This document shows positions 35,501 to 48,898 of a stretch of DNA of 64,000 nt, one piece after another. Both the position numbers and the translations under genes were made by a program. Under the pieces are notes generated by a model. It worked only from the letters and a program-made list of their open reading frames with translations. It did no database searches and was not told where the DNA came from. Positions within the stretch are counted from its first letter, which is position 1; each line of letters begins with the position of its first letter. The DNA comes from Lutraria lutraria (taxonomy: Eukaryota > Mollusca > Bivalvia > Venerida > Mactridae), in NCBI GenBank assembly GCA_964023205.1, contig OZ026840.1:14798454-14862453 (forward strand). The letters are read 5' to 3'.

Positions 35501-38500
35501 TGATGTGTATATAGATACTGTCAATAAGCCCGAAATGGTTAGATTTCTTCACGTTTCTTCTATGGTGTGTACATAGATACTGTCAATAAGCCCGAAATGA
35601 GTTGATTTATTCAGGTCACTTGTATGGTGTGTAAAAAGATATTGTCTTTAAGCCCGAAATGGGTTGATTTATTCTCGTGACTTCTAAGGTGTGTAAATAG
35701 ATACCATCTATGAGCCCGAAATAGCTTCCTTTATTCACGTGACTTCCATGATGTGGACATTAGTACTGTCTATAAGCCCGAAATGGCTTGATTTATTCTC
35801 GTGACTTCTATGGTGTGTACATAGATACTGTCTATAAGCCCGAAATGGGTTGATCTATTTTCGTGACATCTATGGTGTGTATATAGATATTGTCTATAAT
35901 CCCGAAATGGGATGATTTATTCTCGTGATTTCTATTGTGTGTATATAGATACTGTCTATAAGCACGAAATGGATAGATTTATTCTCGTGACTTCTATGGT
36001 GTGTACATATATACAGTTTATAAGCCCAAAGAGGTTGATTAATTCCCGTGACTTCAATGGTGTGTACATTAGGTCCGAAATCGGTTGATTTATTCTCGTG
36101 ATTCCTGTGGTGTGTACATAGATATTGTCTTTAAGCCCGAATGAGTTGATTTATTCTCGTGACTTCTATGCAATGTACATAGATACAGTCAATAAGCCCG
36201 ATATGGGTTAACTAATTCAGGTGACTTCTATGGTGTGTACAAAGATACTGTCTATTAGCACGTAAGGGGTTGATTCATTCTCGTGACTTCTATTGTGTGC
36301 ATATAGATACGGTTTATAAGCCCGAAATGGGTTGATTTATTCTCGTGACTTCTTTGGTGTGTATATAGATACAGCCTATAAGACCGATATGGGTTGATTT
36401 ATTCTCATGACTTCTATGGTGTGTACATGGATACTATATATTAGCCCAAAATGGGTTGATTTATTCTAGTGACTTCTATGGTGTGTACATAAATAATATA
36501 CTGTTTGATTACTCCACGTGACTTCTATGGTGTGTATATAGATACAGTCTATAGGCCCGAAATCGCTTGATTTATTTTCGTGACTTCTATGGTGTGTATA
36601 TAGATACAGTCTATAGGCCCGAAATCGCTTGATTTATTCTCGTGACTTCTATGGTGTGTATATAGATACGGTCTATAGGCCCGATATCGCTTGATTTATT
36701 CTCGTGACTTCTATGGTGTGTATATAGATACAGTCTATAGGCCCGAAATCGCTTGATTTATTCTCGTGACTTCTATGGTGTGTACATATATACTGTCTAT
36801 AAACTCGCAAGGGGTTGATTTATTCTCGTCAATTCTATGGTGTGTACATAGATACGGTGTATAGCCCGAAATGTGTTGATTCGTTCTCGCGACTTTTATT
36901 ATAATAGTGTTTATATAGATACGGTCTATAAGTACGAAATGGGTTGATTTATTCTCGTGAATTCTATGGTGTGTACATAGAAACGGTCTATAGGCCCGAA
37001 ATGGCTTGATTTCTTCACGTGATTTCTAAGGTTTGTATATAGATACTGTCTATAAGCCCGAAATGGGTTTACTTATTCTCGTTACTTCTATTGTTTGTAT
37101 ATAGATACGGTCTATAAGCCCGAAATGGGCTGATTTATTCTCGTGACTTCTATGGTGTGTACATAGATAGTGTCTATAATCCCGAAATGGGTTGAATTGT
37201 TCGAGTTACTTCTACGGTGTGTATATAGATACGGTCTATAAGACCGAAATGGGTTGATTTATTCTGGTGACTTCTATGGTGTGTGTATAGATACGGTGTA
37301 TATTCCGAAATGAGTTGATCCGTTCTCGTGACTTCTATGGTATTTAAATAGTTACTGTATATAAGCCTGATATGGGTTGAATTATTCTCGTGACTTCTAT
37401 GGTGTGTATATAGATACTGTCTGAAAGCCCGAAATTGTTTGATTTACTCTCGTGACTACTATGGTGTGTATAAAGATACTGTCTCTAAGCCCGAAATGGG
37501 TTGATTTATTTTCGTGGCTTCTATGGTGTGTATATAGATACTGTCAATAAGCCCGAAATGGTTTGATTTCTTCACGTTACTTCTATGGTGTGAACAGATA
37601 TACTGTCAATAAGCCCGAAATGAGTTGATTTATTCAGGTCACTTCTATGGTGTGTAAATAGATACTGTCTTTAAGCCCGAAATGGGTTGATTTATTCTCG
37701 TTACTTCTAAGGTGTGTAAATAGATACTATATATGAGCCCGAAATAGGTTCCTTTATTCTCGTGACTTCCATGATGTGGACATAAGTACTGTCTATAAGC
37801 CCGAAATGGCTTGATTTCTTCTCGTGACTTCTATGGTGTGTACATAGATACTGTCTATAAGCCCGAAATGGGTTGATCTATTTTCGTGACATCTATGGTG
37901 TGTATATAGATATTGTCTATAAGCCCGAAATGGGATGATTTATTCTTGTTATTTCTATTGTGTATATATAGATACTGTCTATAAGCCCGAAATGGGTAGA
38001 TTTATTCTGGTGATTTCTATGGTGTGTATATAGATACTGTCTATATGCCCGAAAGAGGTTGATTTATTCCCGTGACTTCTATGGTGTGTACATTAGGTAC
38101 GAAATCGGTTGATTTATTCTCGTGATTCCTGTGGTGTGTACATAGATATTGTCTATAAGCCCGAAAAGGGTTGATTTATTCTCGTGATTTCTATGCAATG
38201 TACATAGATACAGTCAATAAGCCAGAAATGTGTTAACTAATTCAGGTGACTTCTATGATGTGTACAAAGATACTGTCTATAAGCCCGAAATGAGTTGATT
38301 TATTCAGGTGACATCTATGGTGCGTAAAGAGACATTGTCTATATCCCCGAGATGGGTTGATTACTCCACGTGACTTCTATGGTGTGTATATAGATACAGT
38401 CTATAGGCCCGAAATCGCTTGATTTATTCTCGTGACTTCTATGGTGTGTATATAGATACGGTCTATAGGCCCGAAATCGCTTGATTTATTCTCGTGACTT

Positions 38501-41500
38501 CTATGGTGTGTATATAGATACAGTCTATAGGCCCGAAATCGCTTGATTTATTCTCGTGACTTCTATGGTGTGTACATATATACTGTCTATAAACTCGCAA
38601 GGGGTTGATTTATTCTCGTCAATTCTATGGTGTGTACATAGATACGGTGTATAGCCCGAAATGTGTTGATTCGTTCTCGCGACTTTTATTATAATAGTGT
38701 TTATATAGATACGGTCTATAAGTACGAAATGGGTTGATTTATTCTAGTGAATTCTATGGTGTGTACACAGAAACGGTCTATAGGCCCGAAATGGCTTGAT
38801 TTCTTCAATTGATTTCTAAGGTTTGTATATAGATACTGTCTATAAGCCCAAAAATGGGTTTACTTATTCTCGTTACTTCTATTGTTTGTATATAGATACG
38901 GTCTATAAGCCCGAAATGGGCTGATTTATTCTCGTGACTTCTATGGTGTGTACATAGATAGTGTCTATAATCCCGAAATGGGTTGAATTGTTCGAGTTAC
39001 TTCTATGGTGTGTATATAGATACGGTCTATAAGACCGAAATGGGTTGATTTATTCTGGTGACTTCTATGGTGTGTGTATAGATACGGTGTATATTCCGAA
39101 ATGAGTTGATCCGTTCTCGTGACTTCTATGGTATTTAAATAGTTACTGTATATAAGCCTGATATGGGTTGAATTATTCTCGTGACTTCTATGGTGTGTAT
39201 ATAGATACTGTCTGAAAGCCCGAAATTGTTTGATTTACTCTCGTGACTACTATGGTGTGTATAAAGATACTGTCTCTAAGCCCGAAATGGGTTGATTTAT
39301 TTTCGTGGCTTCTATGGTGTGTATATAGATACTGTCAATAAGCCCGAAATGGTTTGATTTCTTCACGTTACTTCTATGGTGTGAACAGATATACTGTCAA
39401 TAAGCCCGAAATGAGTTGATTTATTCAGGTCACTTCTATGGTGTGTAAATAGATACTGTCTTTAAGCCCGAAATGGGTTGATTTATTCTCGTTACTTCTA
39501 AGGTGTGTAAATAGATACTATATATGAGCCCGAAATAGGTTCCTTTATTCTCGTGACTTCCATGATGTGGACATAAGTACTGTCTATAAGCCCGAAATGG
39601 CTTGATTTATTCTCGTGACTTCTATGGTGTGTACATAGATACTGTCTATAAGCCCGAAATGGGTTGATCTATTTTCGTGACATCTATGGTGTGTATATAG
39701 ATATTGTCTATAAGCCCGAAATGGGATGATTTATTCTTGTTATTTCTATTGTGTATATATAGATACTGTCTATAAGCCCGAAATGGGTAGATTTATTCTG
39801 GTGATTTCTATGGTGTGTATATAGATACTGTCTATATGCCCGAAAGAGGTTGATTTATTCCCGTGACTTCTATGGTGTGTACATTAGGTACGAAATCGGT
39901 TGATTTATTCTCGTGATTCCTGTGGTGTGTACATAGATATTGTCTATAAGCCCGAAAAGGGTTGATTTATTCTCGTGATTTCTATGCAATGTACATAGAT
40001 ACAGTCAATAAGCCAGAAATGTGTTAACTAATTCAGGTGACTTCTATGATGTGTACAAAGATACTGTCTATAAGCCCGAAATGAGTTGATTTATTCTCGT
40101 GACTTCTATGCAATGTACATAGATACAGTCAATAAGCCAGAAATGTGTTAACTAATTCAGGTGACTTCTATGATGTGTACAAAGATACTGTCTATAAGCC
40201 CGAAATGAGTTGATTTATTCAGGTGACATCTATGGTGCGTAAAGAGACATTGTCTATATCCCCGAGATGGGTTGATTACTCCACGTGACTTCAATGGTGT
40301 GTATATAGATACAGTCTATAAGCCCGAAATCGCTTGATTTATTCTCGTGACTTCTATGGTGTGTATATAGATACAGTCTATAAGCCCGAAATCGCTTGAT
40401 TTATTCTCGGGACTTCTATGGTGTGTATATAGATACAGTCTATAGCCCCGAAATCGCTTGATTTATTCTCGTGACTTCTATGGTGTGTATATAGATACAG
40501 TCTATTGGCCCGAAATCGCTTGATTTATTCTCGGGACTTCTATGGTGTGTATATAGATACAGTCTATTGGCCCGAAATCGCTTGATTTATTCTCGGGACT
40601 TCTATGGTGTGTATATAGATACTGTCTATTGGCCCGAAATCGCTTGATTTATTCTCGTGACTTCTATGGTGTGTATATAGATACAGTCTATAGGCCCGAA
40701 ATCGCTTGATTTATTCTCGGGACTTCTATGGTGTGTATATAGATACTGTCTATTGGCCCGAAATCGCTTGATTTATTCTCGTGACATCTATGGTGTGTAT
40801 ATAGATACAGTCTATAGGCCCGAAATCGCTTGATTTATTCTCGTGACTTCTATGGTGTGTATATAGATACAGTCTATAGGCCCGAAATCTCTTGATTTAT
40901 TCCCGTGACTTCTATGGTGTGTATATAGATACAATCTATGGGCCCGAAATCGCTTGATTTATTCTCGGGACTTCTATGGTGTGTATATAGATACTGTCTA
41001 TTGGCCCGAAATCGCTTGATTTATTCTCGGGACTTCTATGGTGTGTATATAGATACAGTCTATAGGCCCGAAATCGCTTGATTTATTCTCGTGACATCTA
41101 TGGTGTGTATATAGATACAGTCTATAAGCCCGAAATCGCTTGATTTATTCTCGGGACTTCTATGGTGTGTATATAGATACTGTCTATAAGCCCGAAATGG
41201 GTTGATATATTCTCGTTATTTCTATGGTGTGTATATAGATATTGTCTATAAGCCCGAAATGGGTTGATTTATTCTCGTGATTTCTATGGTGTGTATATAG
41301 ATACTGTCTATAAGCCCGAAATGGGTTGATATATTCTCGGGACTTCTATGGTGTGTATATAGATACAGTCTATTGGCCCGAAATCGCTTGATTTATTCTC
41401 GGGACTTCTATGGTGTGTATATAGATCCAGTCTATAGGCCCGAAATCGCTTGATTTATTCTCGTGACATCTATGGTGTGTATATAGATACAGTCTATTGG

Positions 41501-43796
41501 CCCGAAATCGCTTGATTTATTCTCGGGACTTCTATGGTGTGTATATAGATACAGTCTATAGGCCCGAAATCGCTTGATTTATTCTCGTGACTTCTATGGT
41601 GTGTATATAGATACAGTCTATTGGCCCGAAATCGCTTGATTTATTCTCGGGACTTCTATGGTGTGTATATAGATACAGTCTATAGGCCCGAAATCGCTTG
41701 ATTTATTCTCGGGACTTCTATGGTGTGTATATAGATACTGTCTATAAGCCCGAAATGGGTTGATATATTCTCGTGATTTCTATGGTGTGTATATAGATAC
41801 TGTCTATAAGCCCGAAATGGGTTGATATATTCTCGGGACTTCTATGGTGTGTATATAGATACTGTCTATAAGCCCGAAATAGGTTGATATATTCTCGTGA
41901 TTTCTATGGTGTGTATATAGATACTGTCTATAAGCCCGAAATGGGTTGATATATTCTCGTGATTTCTATGGTGTGTGTATAGATACTGTCTATAAGCCCG
42001 AAATGGGTTGATATATTCTCGGGACTTCTATGGTGTGTATATAGATACAGTCTATAAGCCCGAAATGGGTTGATTTATTCTCGTGACTTCTATGGTGTGT
42101 ATATAGATACTGTCTATAAGCCCGAATGGGTTGATTTATTCTCGTGACCTGTATGGTGTGTATATAGATACTGTCTATAAGCCCAAAATGAGTTGATTTA
42201 TTCTCGTGACTTCTATGGTGTGTACATAAATACTGTCTATCAGCCCGAAATGGATTGATTTATTCTCGTGACTACTATGGTGTGTACATAAATACTGTCT
42301 ATCAGCCCGAAATGGGTTGATTTATTCTCGTGACTACTATGGTATGTATATAGATACTGTCTATAAACCCACAAGGGGTTGATTTATTCTCGTCACTTCT
42401 ATGGTGTGTACATAAATACTGTCTATCAGCCCAAAATGAGTTGATTTATTCTCGTGACTACTATGGTTTGTACATAAATACTGTCTATCAGCCCAAAATG
42501 AGTTGATTTATTCTCGTGACTACTATGGTGTGTACATAAATACTGTCTATCAGCCCGAAATGGGTTGATTGATTCTCGGGACTTCTATGGTATGTATATA
42601 GATACTGTCTATAAACCCACAAGGGGTTGATTTATTCTCGTCACTTCTATGGTGTGTACATAGATACGGTGTATAGCCCGAATTGGGTTGATTCGTTCTC
42701 GTGAATTTTATTATAATAGTGTTTATATAGATACGGTCTATAAGTACGAAATGGGTTGATTTATTATCGTGACTACTATGGTGGGTACAACGATACTGTC
42801 TATAAGCCCTAAATGAGTTGATTTATTCTCGTGACTTCTATGGTGTGTATATAGATACAGTCTATAAGCCCGAAATGGGTTGACTTATTCTCGTGACTTC
42901 TATAGTGTGTATATTGATACAGTCTATAAGCCCGAAATGGGTTGACTTATTCTCGTGACTTCTATAGTTTGTATATTGATACCGTCTATAAGCCCGAAAT
43001 GTTTTGATTTATTCTCGTGACATCTATGGTGTGTATATAGATACTTTCTATACGCCCGAAATGGGTTGATTTATTCTCGTGACTTCTATGGTGTGTATAT
43101 AGATACTTTCTATAAGCCCGAAATGGGTTGATTTATTCTCGTGAATTCTATGGTGTGTACATAGGAACGGTCTATAAGCCCGAAATGGGTTGATTTCTTC
43201 ACGTGATTTCTAAGGTGTGTATATGGATACTGTCTATACGCCCGTAATCGGTTGATTTTTTAGCTTGACTTTTATGGTGTCTATATAGATACGTCTATAA
43301 GCCCGAAATGGGTTGTTTTCTTCACGTAACTTCTATGGTGTGTATACAGTTACAGTCTATAAGCCCGAAATGGGTTGAATTATTCTCGTGACTTCTATGG
43401 TGTGTATATAGATACGTTCTCTAAGCCCACAATCGGTTGATTTATTCTCGTGACTTTTGTCCTACGTACAGAGACCCTGTCTATAAGCCCGAAATTGGTT
43501 GATTTTTTTTCGTGACTTCTATGCTGTGAATATAAAATGGGTCTATCTATTCACGTGTCTTCTATGATGTGTAAAAAAACATCGTCGATAAAGCCGAAAT
43601 TATCGATTTATATAGGTGGCTTCTTTGGTGTGTTTAAGCCCAATTCACCTGTCTTCTATGGTATGCAAGAAGCATTCCTCAAAAGGACCGAAATGAGTCG
43701 ATTTATTCACTTGACTACTGCGGTGTGTATATAGATTCGTGTTATTAGATGGAATTGGGACGATTTATTCACGTGACTTTTATGGTGTGTATCACT
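32598..43796. repeat. 62-bp satellite array, about 11.2 kb
   Basis: About 180 head-to-tail copies of a 62-bp unit composed of TTGATTTATTCTCGTGACTT, CTATGGTGTGTATATAGATA and CTGTCTATAAGCCCGAAATGGG. The left edge is diverged, 33.0-34.4 kb is homogeneous, 34.4-40.2 kb is diverged with long duplicated blocks, and 40.3-41.7 kb is a homogenised subtype with ATCGCTTG in place of ATGGGTTG. Higher-order periods of 930 bp and about 1790 bp are visible. No genes. Confidence 0.97.
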
Positions 43797-44147
43797 CATC
43801 AAACAACGTAAATCTGTCGAAAGAAAATCTTTAATTTTTTCCTTTATTGAGTGTAAAAAGCACTAAGGTAGTGCAGTCGCCATCTTTTGGATTGACGGAA
43901 GTTTCGAAAATAAGCGTTGGTCCCGGCTTTCCATCTAATCTGCATATGCTTTCCGGGAACATTGATTTCGTTGTAGTGTTACCCAGTTACGTTTTGACAG
44001 CTTTTAAAAGGAAAGCCGGGACCCACGCTTATTTTGTCACTTCCGTCAATCGAAACAATGGCGAGTTCACTACCTAGATGTTTTTTATACACTCAATACA
44101 GGAAAAAAAATAAGATTTTTCTTTCGACAGATTTGCATTGTTTGATG
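43797..44147. mobile_element. 351-bp foldback MITE inserted in the satellite
   Basis: CATCAAACAACGTAAATCTG at the left and CAGATTTGCATTGTTTGATG at the right. Inner inverse pairs include GTCGAAAGAAAATCTT / AAGATTTTTCTTTCGAC and AAGCGTTGGTCCCGGCTTTCC-type sequence with its inverse. Satellite wording resumes on the right side. Confidence 0.8.
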
Positions 44148-44425
44148 CGTTAAATAGATTATTGTTTGTACATTGATTCGGTCTATAAAACCGAATTGGT
44201 TCGATTTATTCCGGTCACCTCTATGGTGTGCATACAGGTATGAGTCGATATATTTATTCAAGTGACTTCTATGGTGTAGATACGGTTTATTAGACCGAAA
44301 TTGGTCGATTTATTCAGGTCACTTCTATGGTTTGTACATAGTTTCGATCTATATGGCCGAAAAGGTACGATTTACTTTCGTGACTTCTATCGTGTTTGTA
44401 TTGATACGGTATATTATCGACCGGG
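44148..44425. repeat. Diverged right end of the 62-bp satellite
   Basis: Decayed units such as GGTCTATAAAACCGAATTGG and GATTTATTCCGGTCACCTCT, fading out by about 44425. Confidence 0.75.
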
Positions 44426-44449
44426 ACGAGATACGGAGTACATGAACAG

Positions 44450-46200
44450 TTCCCTGACTAAATAGAATAACGTAGAAAACTCAGACAGACCAGAAAAGAC
44501 GGTAAACGTGTCGTGCTGGTTAAGGAAGGGCTCTTTGTCGACGATGCAGAGGCTCATCCAATTCGTCCACGGAAAAAAGGTCCAGTATTACCAATCCAGG
44601 TGGCGGAGCTACAGGGGGGAATTTAACGAACTCTAATCGTCATTAGGAGAGACACGGTGATGATACGAAGACTTAATCAACGCCTTTGTCTGTTTCGCGT
44701 TTTAATGTGTGCAGACTTAGAAACATATTATTACTTCCAGATTTTCACGAGACTCTTTCTAAATATGATTTATTTGCTTGCATAGAAACCCATTTTGATT
44801 AATATTATATAATTTTATTAGAAAAGTATGTGTTTCTTTTAAAGTATAGAAACATACTGCAGAATTCTCCTCAACGAGTATCGTCGAGAAAAAACAATAA
44901 TCAAGGGAAGCTAATGCGACTACATGTATGTGTCTTATGTCACGCTTCTATTCCCTTGTCGATTATTGACGTTTTGAGTTGACGTGTTAAAAGCAGCCAG
45001 TTGTGTTAGTTTCAAATGACAGGCGTACTTGATTCTATTATATAAAGTAGCATATACCGTAACGGCAAAAATATTGTAAAACAATTGAGTCAAGTACCTT
45101 TGCCTTATATACTGTAAAATAAAATTTATGTTTTTTTTACTCATAATATATTTTAATTGACAATTAAATGTTACATAAAGTGTATCCTTTGTAAAATAAC
45201 GTACTGTACATATTTTGTCATTGTGAATATTTTTATGTCTATTTTCGATTTTGTTTTATCGCTTTAAGAGAAATTAGAATATATTTCTGATATCATTTAA
45301 TCTAATTTTCCGAATTTGTCATTTAAAAAAGTCACGGGAATTTGAACATCGATAAAAGAAGTTGTATCAATTCAGTTTCTAGCCACGCTTTCTATGTTTA
45401 TCAGCGCATGCCCGTTTATGGACTCTAAATGCTTAAGGATAATACTGTAAAAATTGGTAACTTACTGTTAACATAGCCAACTCCAAAATTGTAATATTTT
45501 CTGCGGTAGACAGCGTTCAGTTAATTTTACATTTAAAAAACGGCCTCTGGAAACCGTTAATGAATAAAAATATTTGGCTGTTTATGTCTGTAAATTTGGA
45601 TCTTTCACAAAATCTAAAAAGCACATTGCTGCACAAACATCCCGAACTTTGGATAGTTTATTTAAAAAGGAAATAGATTATGTTTACCTATTGATATACA
45701 AATGGATCTTTTCAATAATACAATTAAGCCTGTCCTTCTTTACGGATCGGAAAATTGAGGCTATGGTAATTTAGATGTACTTGAAAGAGTTCAATTACGA
45801 TTTCTTAGATAGATTTTAAACATGAAAAGATAAACACCTACCCATGTGGTTTATAGAGAAAGGGGATGTATCTAAATTCGACTATGTATAAATCATAATG
45901 AAAATTGTCTACAATTATTTATAGAAATGAAATTAGTAAGAGTTACCTACACCTATAAATCATGCTGACTTAAAAGTTAAAACAGAAATTTCTGTGGTTT
46001 TGTCAAATTAGACAAATAAAAAAAAATTAATGCTGCCAATTGCAACAGCAACGGTCAAACAAAAACTTAAAGTTTTACTCTTATCGGAATGGTACTCACT
46101 TAAGAATCTGCACTGGTCAAATTGGGTTAAATCAATATTCCCATGGTATCTAATATTTGACTTTTATAAAATTGTTTGCCTAGTACCCAGACATCTGTTG
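44450..46200 (+). pseudogene. LINE relic, two separated pieces
   Basis: 44700-44800 reads RFNVCRLRN then LLLPDFHETLSKYDLFACIE, the start of an APE-type endonuclease. 45575-45950 reads KKHIAAQTSRTLDSLFKK, then in another frame KPVLLYGSEN and LDVLERVQLRFLR, the C-terminal RT region, with several stops. The middle of the element is missing. Confidence 0.7.
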
Positions 46201-46995
46201 TGATTTTATGCCCCCGTATCGATAGATCGGGGACATACTTTTTCATTGTGTTTGCACTATTTAGTCTGTTTATCTGTTTGTACCAAACTTTAACTCAAAA
46301 CGCTTCCAACTTCAGTCATCAAACCTATATATATGTTGGTTGCTCATGATAACCGCTACATGCCTGTGCTTTTTTTAGTCAGTAGGTCGAAAATTAAAAG
46401 GCATTGTGTTTTAAAAACTCATCATGTTGTAATGAGGTCTGCGGCCATAATCAATAGGCTATAAGAGAGTTCTGCTTCTTGAACAATTAATCAGCATGTA
46501 CTTTAGCGAGTACTTGTATTAGTACTTTTGTTGATTTAATTCCTCCAGATCTTGGAAGTATCATCACGCGATAACAATGAACAGTAATTAAATGACTCCA
46601 TTGTTCTTGATTTGATTTGTCCATTTTTTAATTTATTAAACTTAAGCTATTTTCTTTATTCGCTTAGAATTAGCAAATTCGTAAAGCCCTTAGTGTCCTA
46701 AATGCTGTGTTGATGGATACTAAATTATATCTATGAAAAATGCTATGTTAGTATTGATGCAAAAACGGGTGATATGACAGTGTATTGTTCTATCTTTTTT
46801 GGTTGCCATATTTTAATAAAGCAAAAATGCTGTTTCATTTGAAGGAACATTTTGTTATAATTCGAAGAAAAAGTCGAGCTTTTGTGATCAAAAACTTTAA
46901 TGTTGCTCAAAAACTATAAGAGATAGCAACATGATACTTCGTAGGTGGATAGATCTCACATGAACAGATGAGAGATGACACCGCTTGCGGCGCTC
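46200..46995. repeat. Putative interspersed non-coding repeat
   Basis: It begins ATGCCCCCGTATCGATAG then ATCGGGG, and ends CCGCTTGCGGCGCTCTTGTT. This start/end wording resembles repeats I recall from bivalves. No open frame; boundaries uncertain. Confidence 0.35.
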
Positions 46996-47299
46996 TTGTT
47001 ATTATTTTTACTAAATTGTTCCAGTCAGTCTGCAGGTAATTACTTCATTGATGTATTTGAACGGATAGATCGTTTGTATGTGTGAAATACATGAACAACT
47101 CTGTTTATGTTAACTGTAGTTATTCGTTATTGAGCTGTTGTTGAACAACCTATAATTTCAGGGTCGACCCAATTAACGAGGAGAGAAGATCTAGGAGTAC
47201 CCGACATTTATATTCGTGCTCTTATAACGAATACGTTTTCCTCGACCTTTATCGTGCCCGTTATAAAGCACAGATACACGCCCCGCCCATTTCCTGTGA

Positions 47300-47455
47300 T
47301 TCACTAAACACAATACTTGGCTCGGTTGTAGCGATTGGGGACTCAGTAAAATTGTCACTGAACATTCGTTAGGCGAAGCCGAGATTGGAACCCACGACCA
47401 TTCGGTCAGTAGTCCAGCCCGTTACCCCTAGACCACTGACTACCATTAGGTAAGT
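47300..47455 (-). repeat. tRNA-derived SINE head
   Basis: On the minus strand: GTCAGTGGTCTAGGGGTAAC, GGGCTGGACTACTGACCG, GTCGTGGGTTCCAATCTCGG, giving A- and B-box-like spacing. Confidence 0.65.
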
Positions 47456-47856
47456 TAAGATCAATGACTGATATATTTTAAATGCTGCTATTCAAATTAT
47501 CACACTGAAACACTTGATTTTTATCCATGAGCTCTCTAAAATGCACTGTGACTGTAATTTACTGAGCGTGCAAATAGGATACTGGCAGCGGCTATATACA
47601 GAGCGAAGTGGAGTGGTTCTCAAATAAATATAGATCTATAGGAAAAAAGGAAAAGCATATTCTAATGCTTTATTTTTTCCCATTTATTTCATGCAAGGAT
47701 GTTCATGTTATGAATTTCTATTTAATAACAACAGTTAAATGCTTCTTTTTTCTCTTAATTATAATTGGTGTTATCAGTGTTAAGCGTCCATTTTATATTT
47801 ATTTATCCTGAATGCATTAAGTAGGATGCATCCGATCACAATTCAAAGTCATGATA

Positions 47857-47862
47857 TTTATT
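47857..47862 (-). terminator. AATAAA poly(A) signal of the secreted-repeat gene
   Basis: Minus-strand AATAAA about 70 nt after the stop codon at 47933-47935. Confidence 0.6.
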
Positions 47863-47932
47863 GGCGTGACGAGTCATCGGAAGTTTGTGGTTTTGGAGGG
47901 TCAGTCGTAGGTAGAAAAGTTTTGGACTTTCC

Positions 47933-48898
47933 TTAATCCATTGGTGAAGAAGATGGTTTGTCTTTTGGAGTCTCAGTTACTGGTGGAGTTCTCTGAGATG
48001 TACTAAGTTTTTCCCCTCCAGCTGGGGACGTGGATGATCGTGTTGTAGGTGAGTCAGACGAACCAGTCTTTCGACCATTGGCAGGTGGAGTGGGACGTCT
48101 CTCATCACCATCATTATTATCACTTTGTCCACCTTGGTCAGTTTGCTGCTCCCCACCTCTAGGCTCATTGTCATGTTCACGTTGTTGACGTCTTTGGTCA
48201 TTTCCACTTCTCTGCTGGTGACTTCTATGGTCATTTCCATTTCTTTGCTGTTGATTTCTTTGGTCATTTCCAGATCTTTCGTCATTTCCATTTCTTTGCT
48301 GTTGGTCTCTTTGGTCATTTCCAGATCTTTCATTATTTCCATTTCTTTGCTGTTGATTTCTTCGGTCATTTCCATTTCTTTGCTGTTGATCTCTTTGGTC
48401 ATTTCCAGATCTTTCGTCATTTCCATTTCTTTGGCTGTTGGTCTCTTTGGTCATTTCCAGATCTTTCGTTATTTCCATTTCTTTGCTGTTGACTTCTTTG
48501 GTCATTTCCACTTCTTTGCTGTTGACTTCTTTGGTCATTTCCATTTCTTTGCTGTTGACTTCTTTGGTCATTTTCATTTCTCTGCTGTTGACTTCTTTGG
48601 TCATTTCCACTTCTCTGCTGTTGACTTCTTTGGTCATTTCCATTTCTTTGCTGTTGACTTCTTCGATCATTTCTAGGTTCTTGTCGATGACCTCTTTTGT
48701 CATTTTCGGATTCTTGTTGTTGACTTCTTTGGTCATTGTCAGGTGCTCGCTGCTGATCACTATGGTCATTTTCAGATCTTTCGTCATTTCCAAGTTCTTG
48801 TTATTGACTTCTTTGGTCAGTTCCAGACCTTTGATTAGTTCCAGATGTTTGGTCAGCTCTAGAGTCCGGCTCTTGGCGTCTTTGACTGGACTGGGGAC
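47933..48898 (-). CDS. Repeat exon of the secreted protein (broken frame)
   Basis: It holds 33-nt repeats reading NGNDQRSQQQR in the ancestral frame before 48434, and in the shifted frame after it, ending at TAA 47933-47935. A different frame (EVNSKEMEMTK repeats, then NGNDER repeats) is open through the entire 966-nt exon because of the insertion. It could be reached by a cryptic acceptor 13 nt inside the exon. Which frame, if any, is translated cannot be settled here. Confidence 0.65.
   Translation of the reverse strand, partial: VPSPVKDAKSRTLELTKHLELIKGLELTKEVNNKNLEMTKDLKMTIVISSEHLTMTKEVNNKNPKMTKEVIDKNLEMIEEVNSKEMEMTKEVNSREVEMTKEVNSREMKMTKEVNSKEMEMTKEVNSKEVEMTKEVNSKEMEITKDLEMTKETNSQRNGNDERSGNDQRDQQQRNGNDRRNQQQRNGNNERSGNDQRDQQQRNGNDERSGNDQRNQQQRNGNDHRSHQQRSGNDQRRQQREHDNEPRGGEQQTDQGGQSDNNDGDERRPTPPANGRKTGSSDSPTTRSSTSPAGGEKLSTSQRTPPVTETPKDKPSSSPMD

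Noticed and set aside
32598..43796. Possible CRISPR array
   Set aside because: The 62-bp units are head-to-tail with no unique spacers, the host is eukaryotic and there are no cas genes. It is a satellite.
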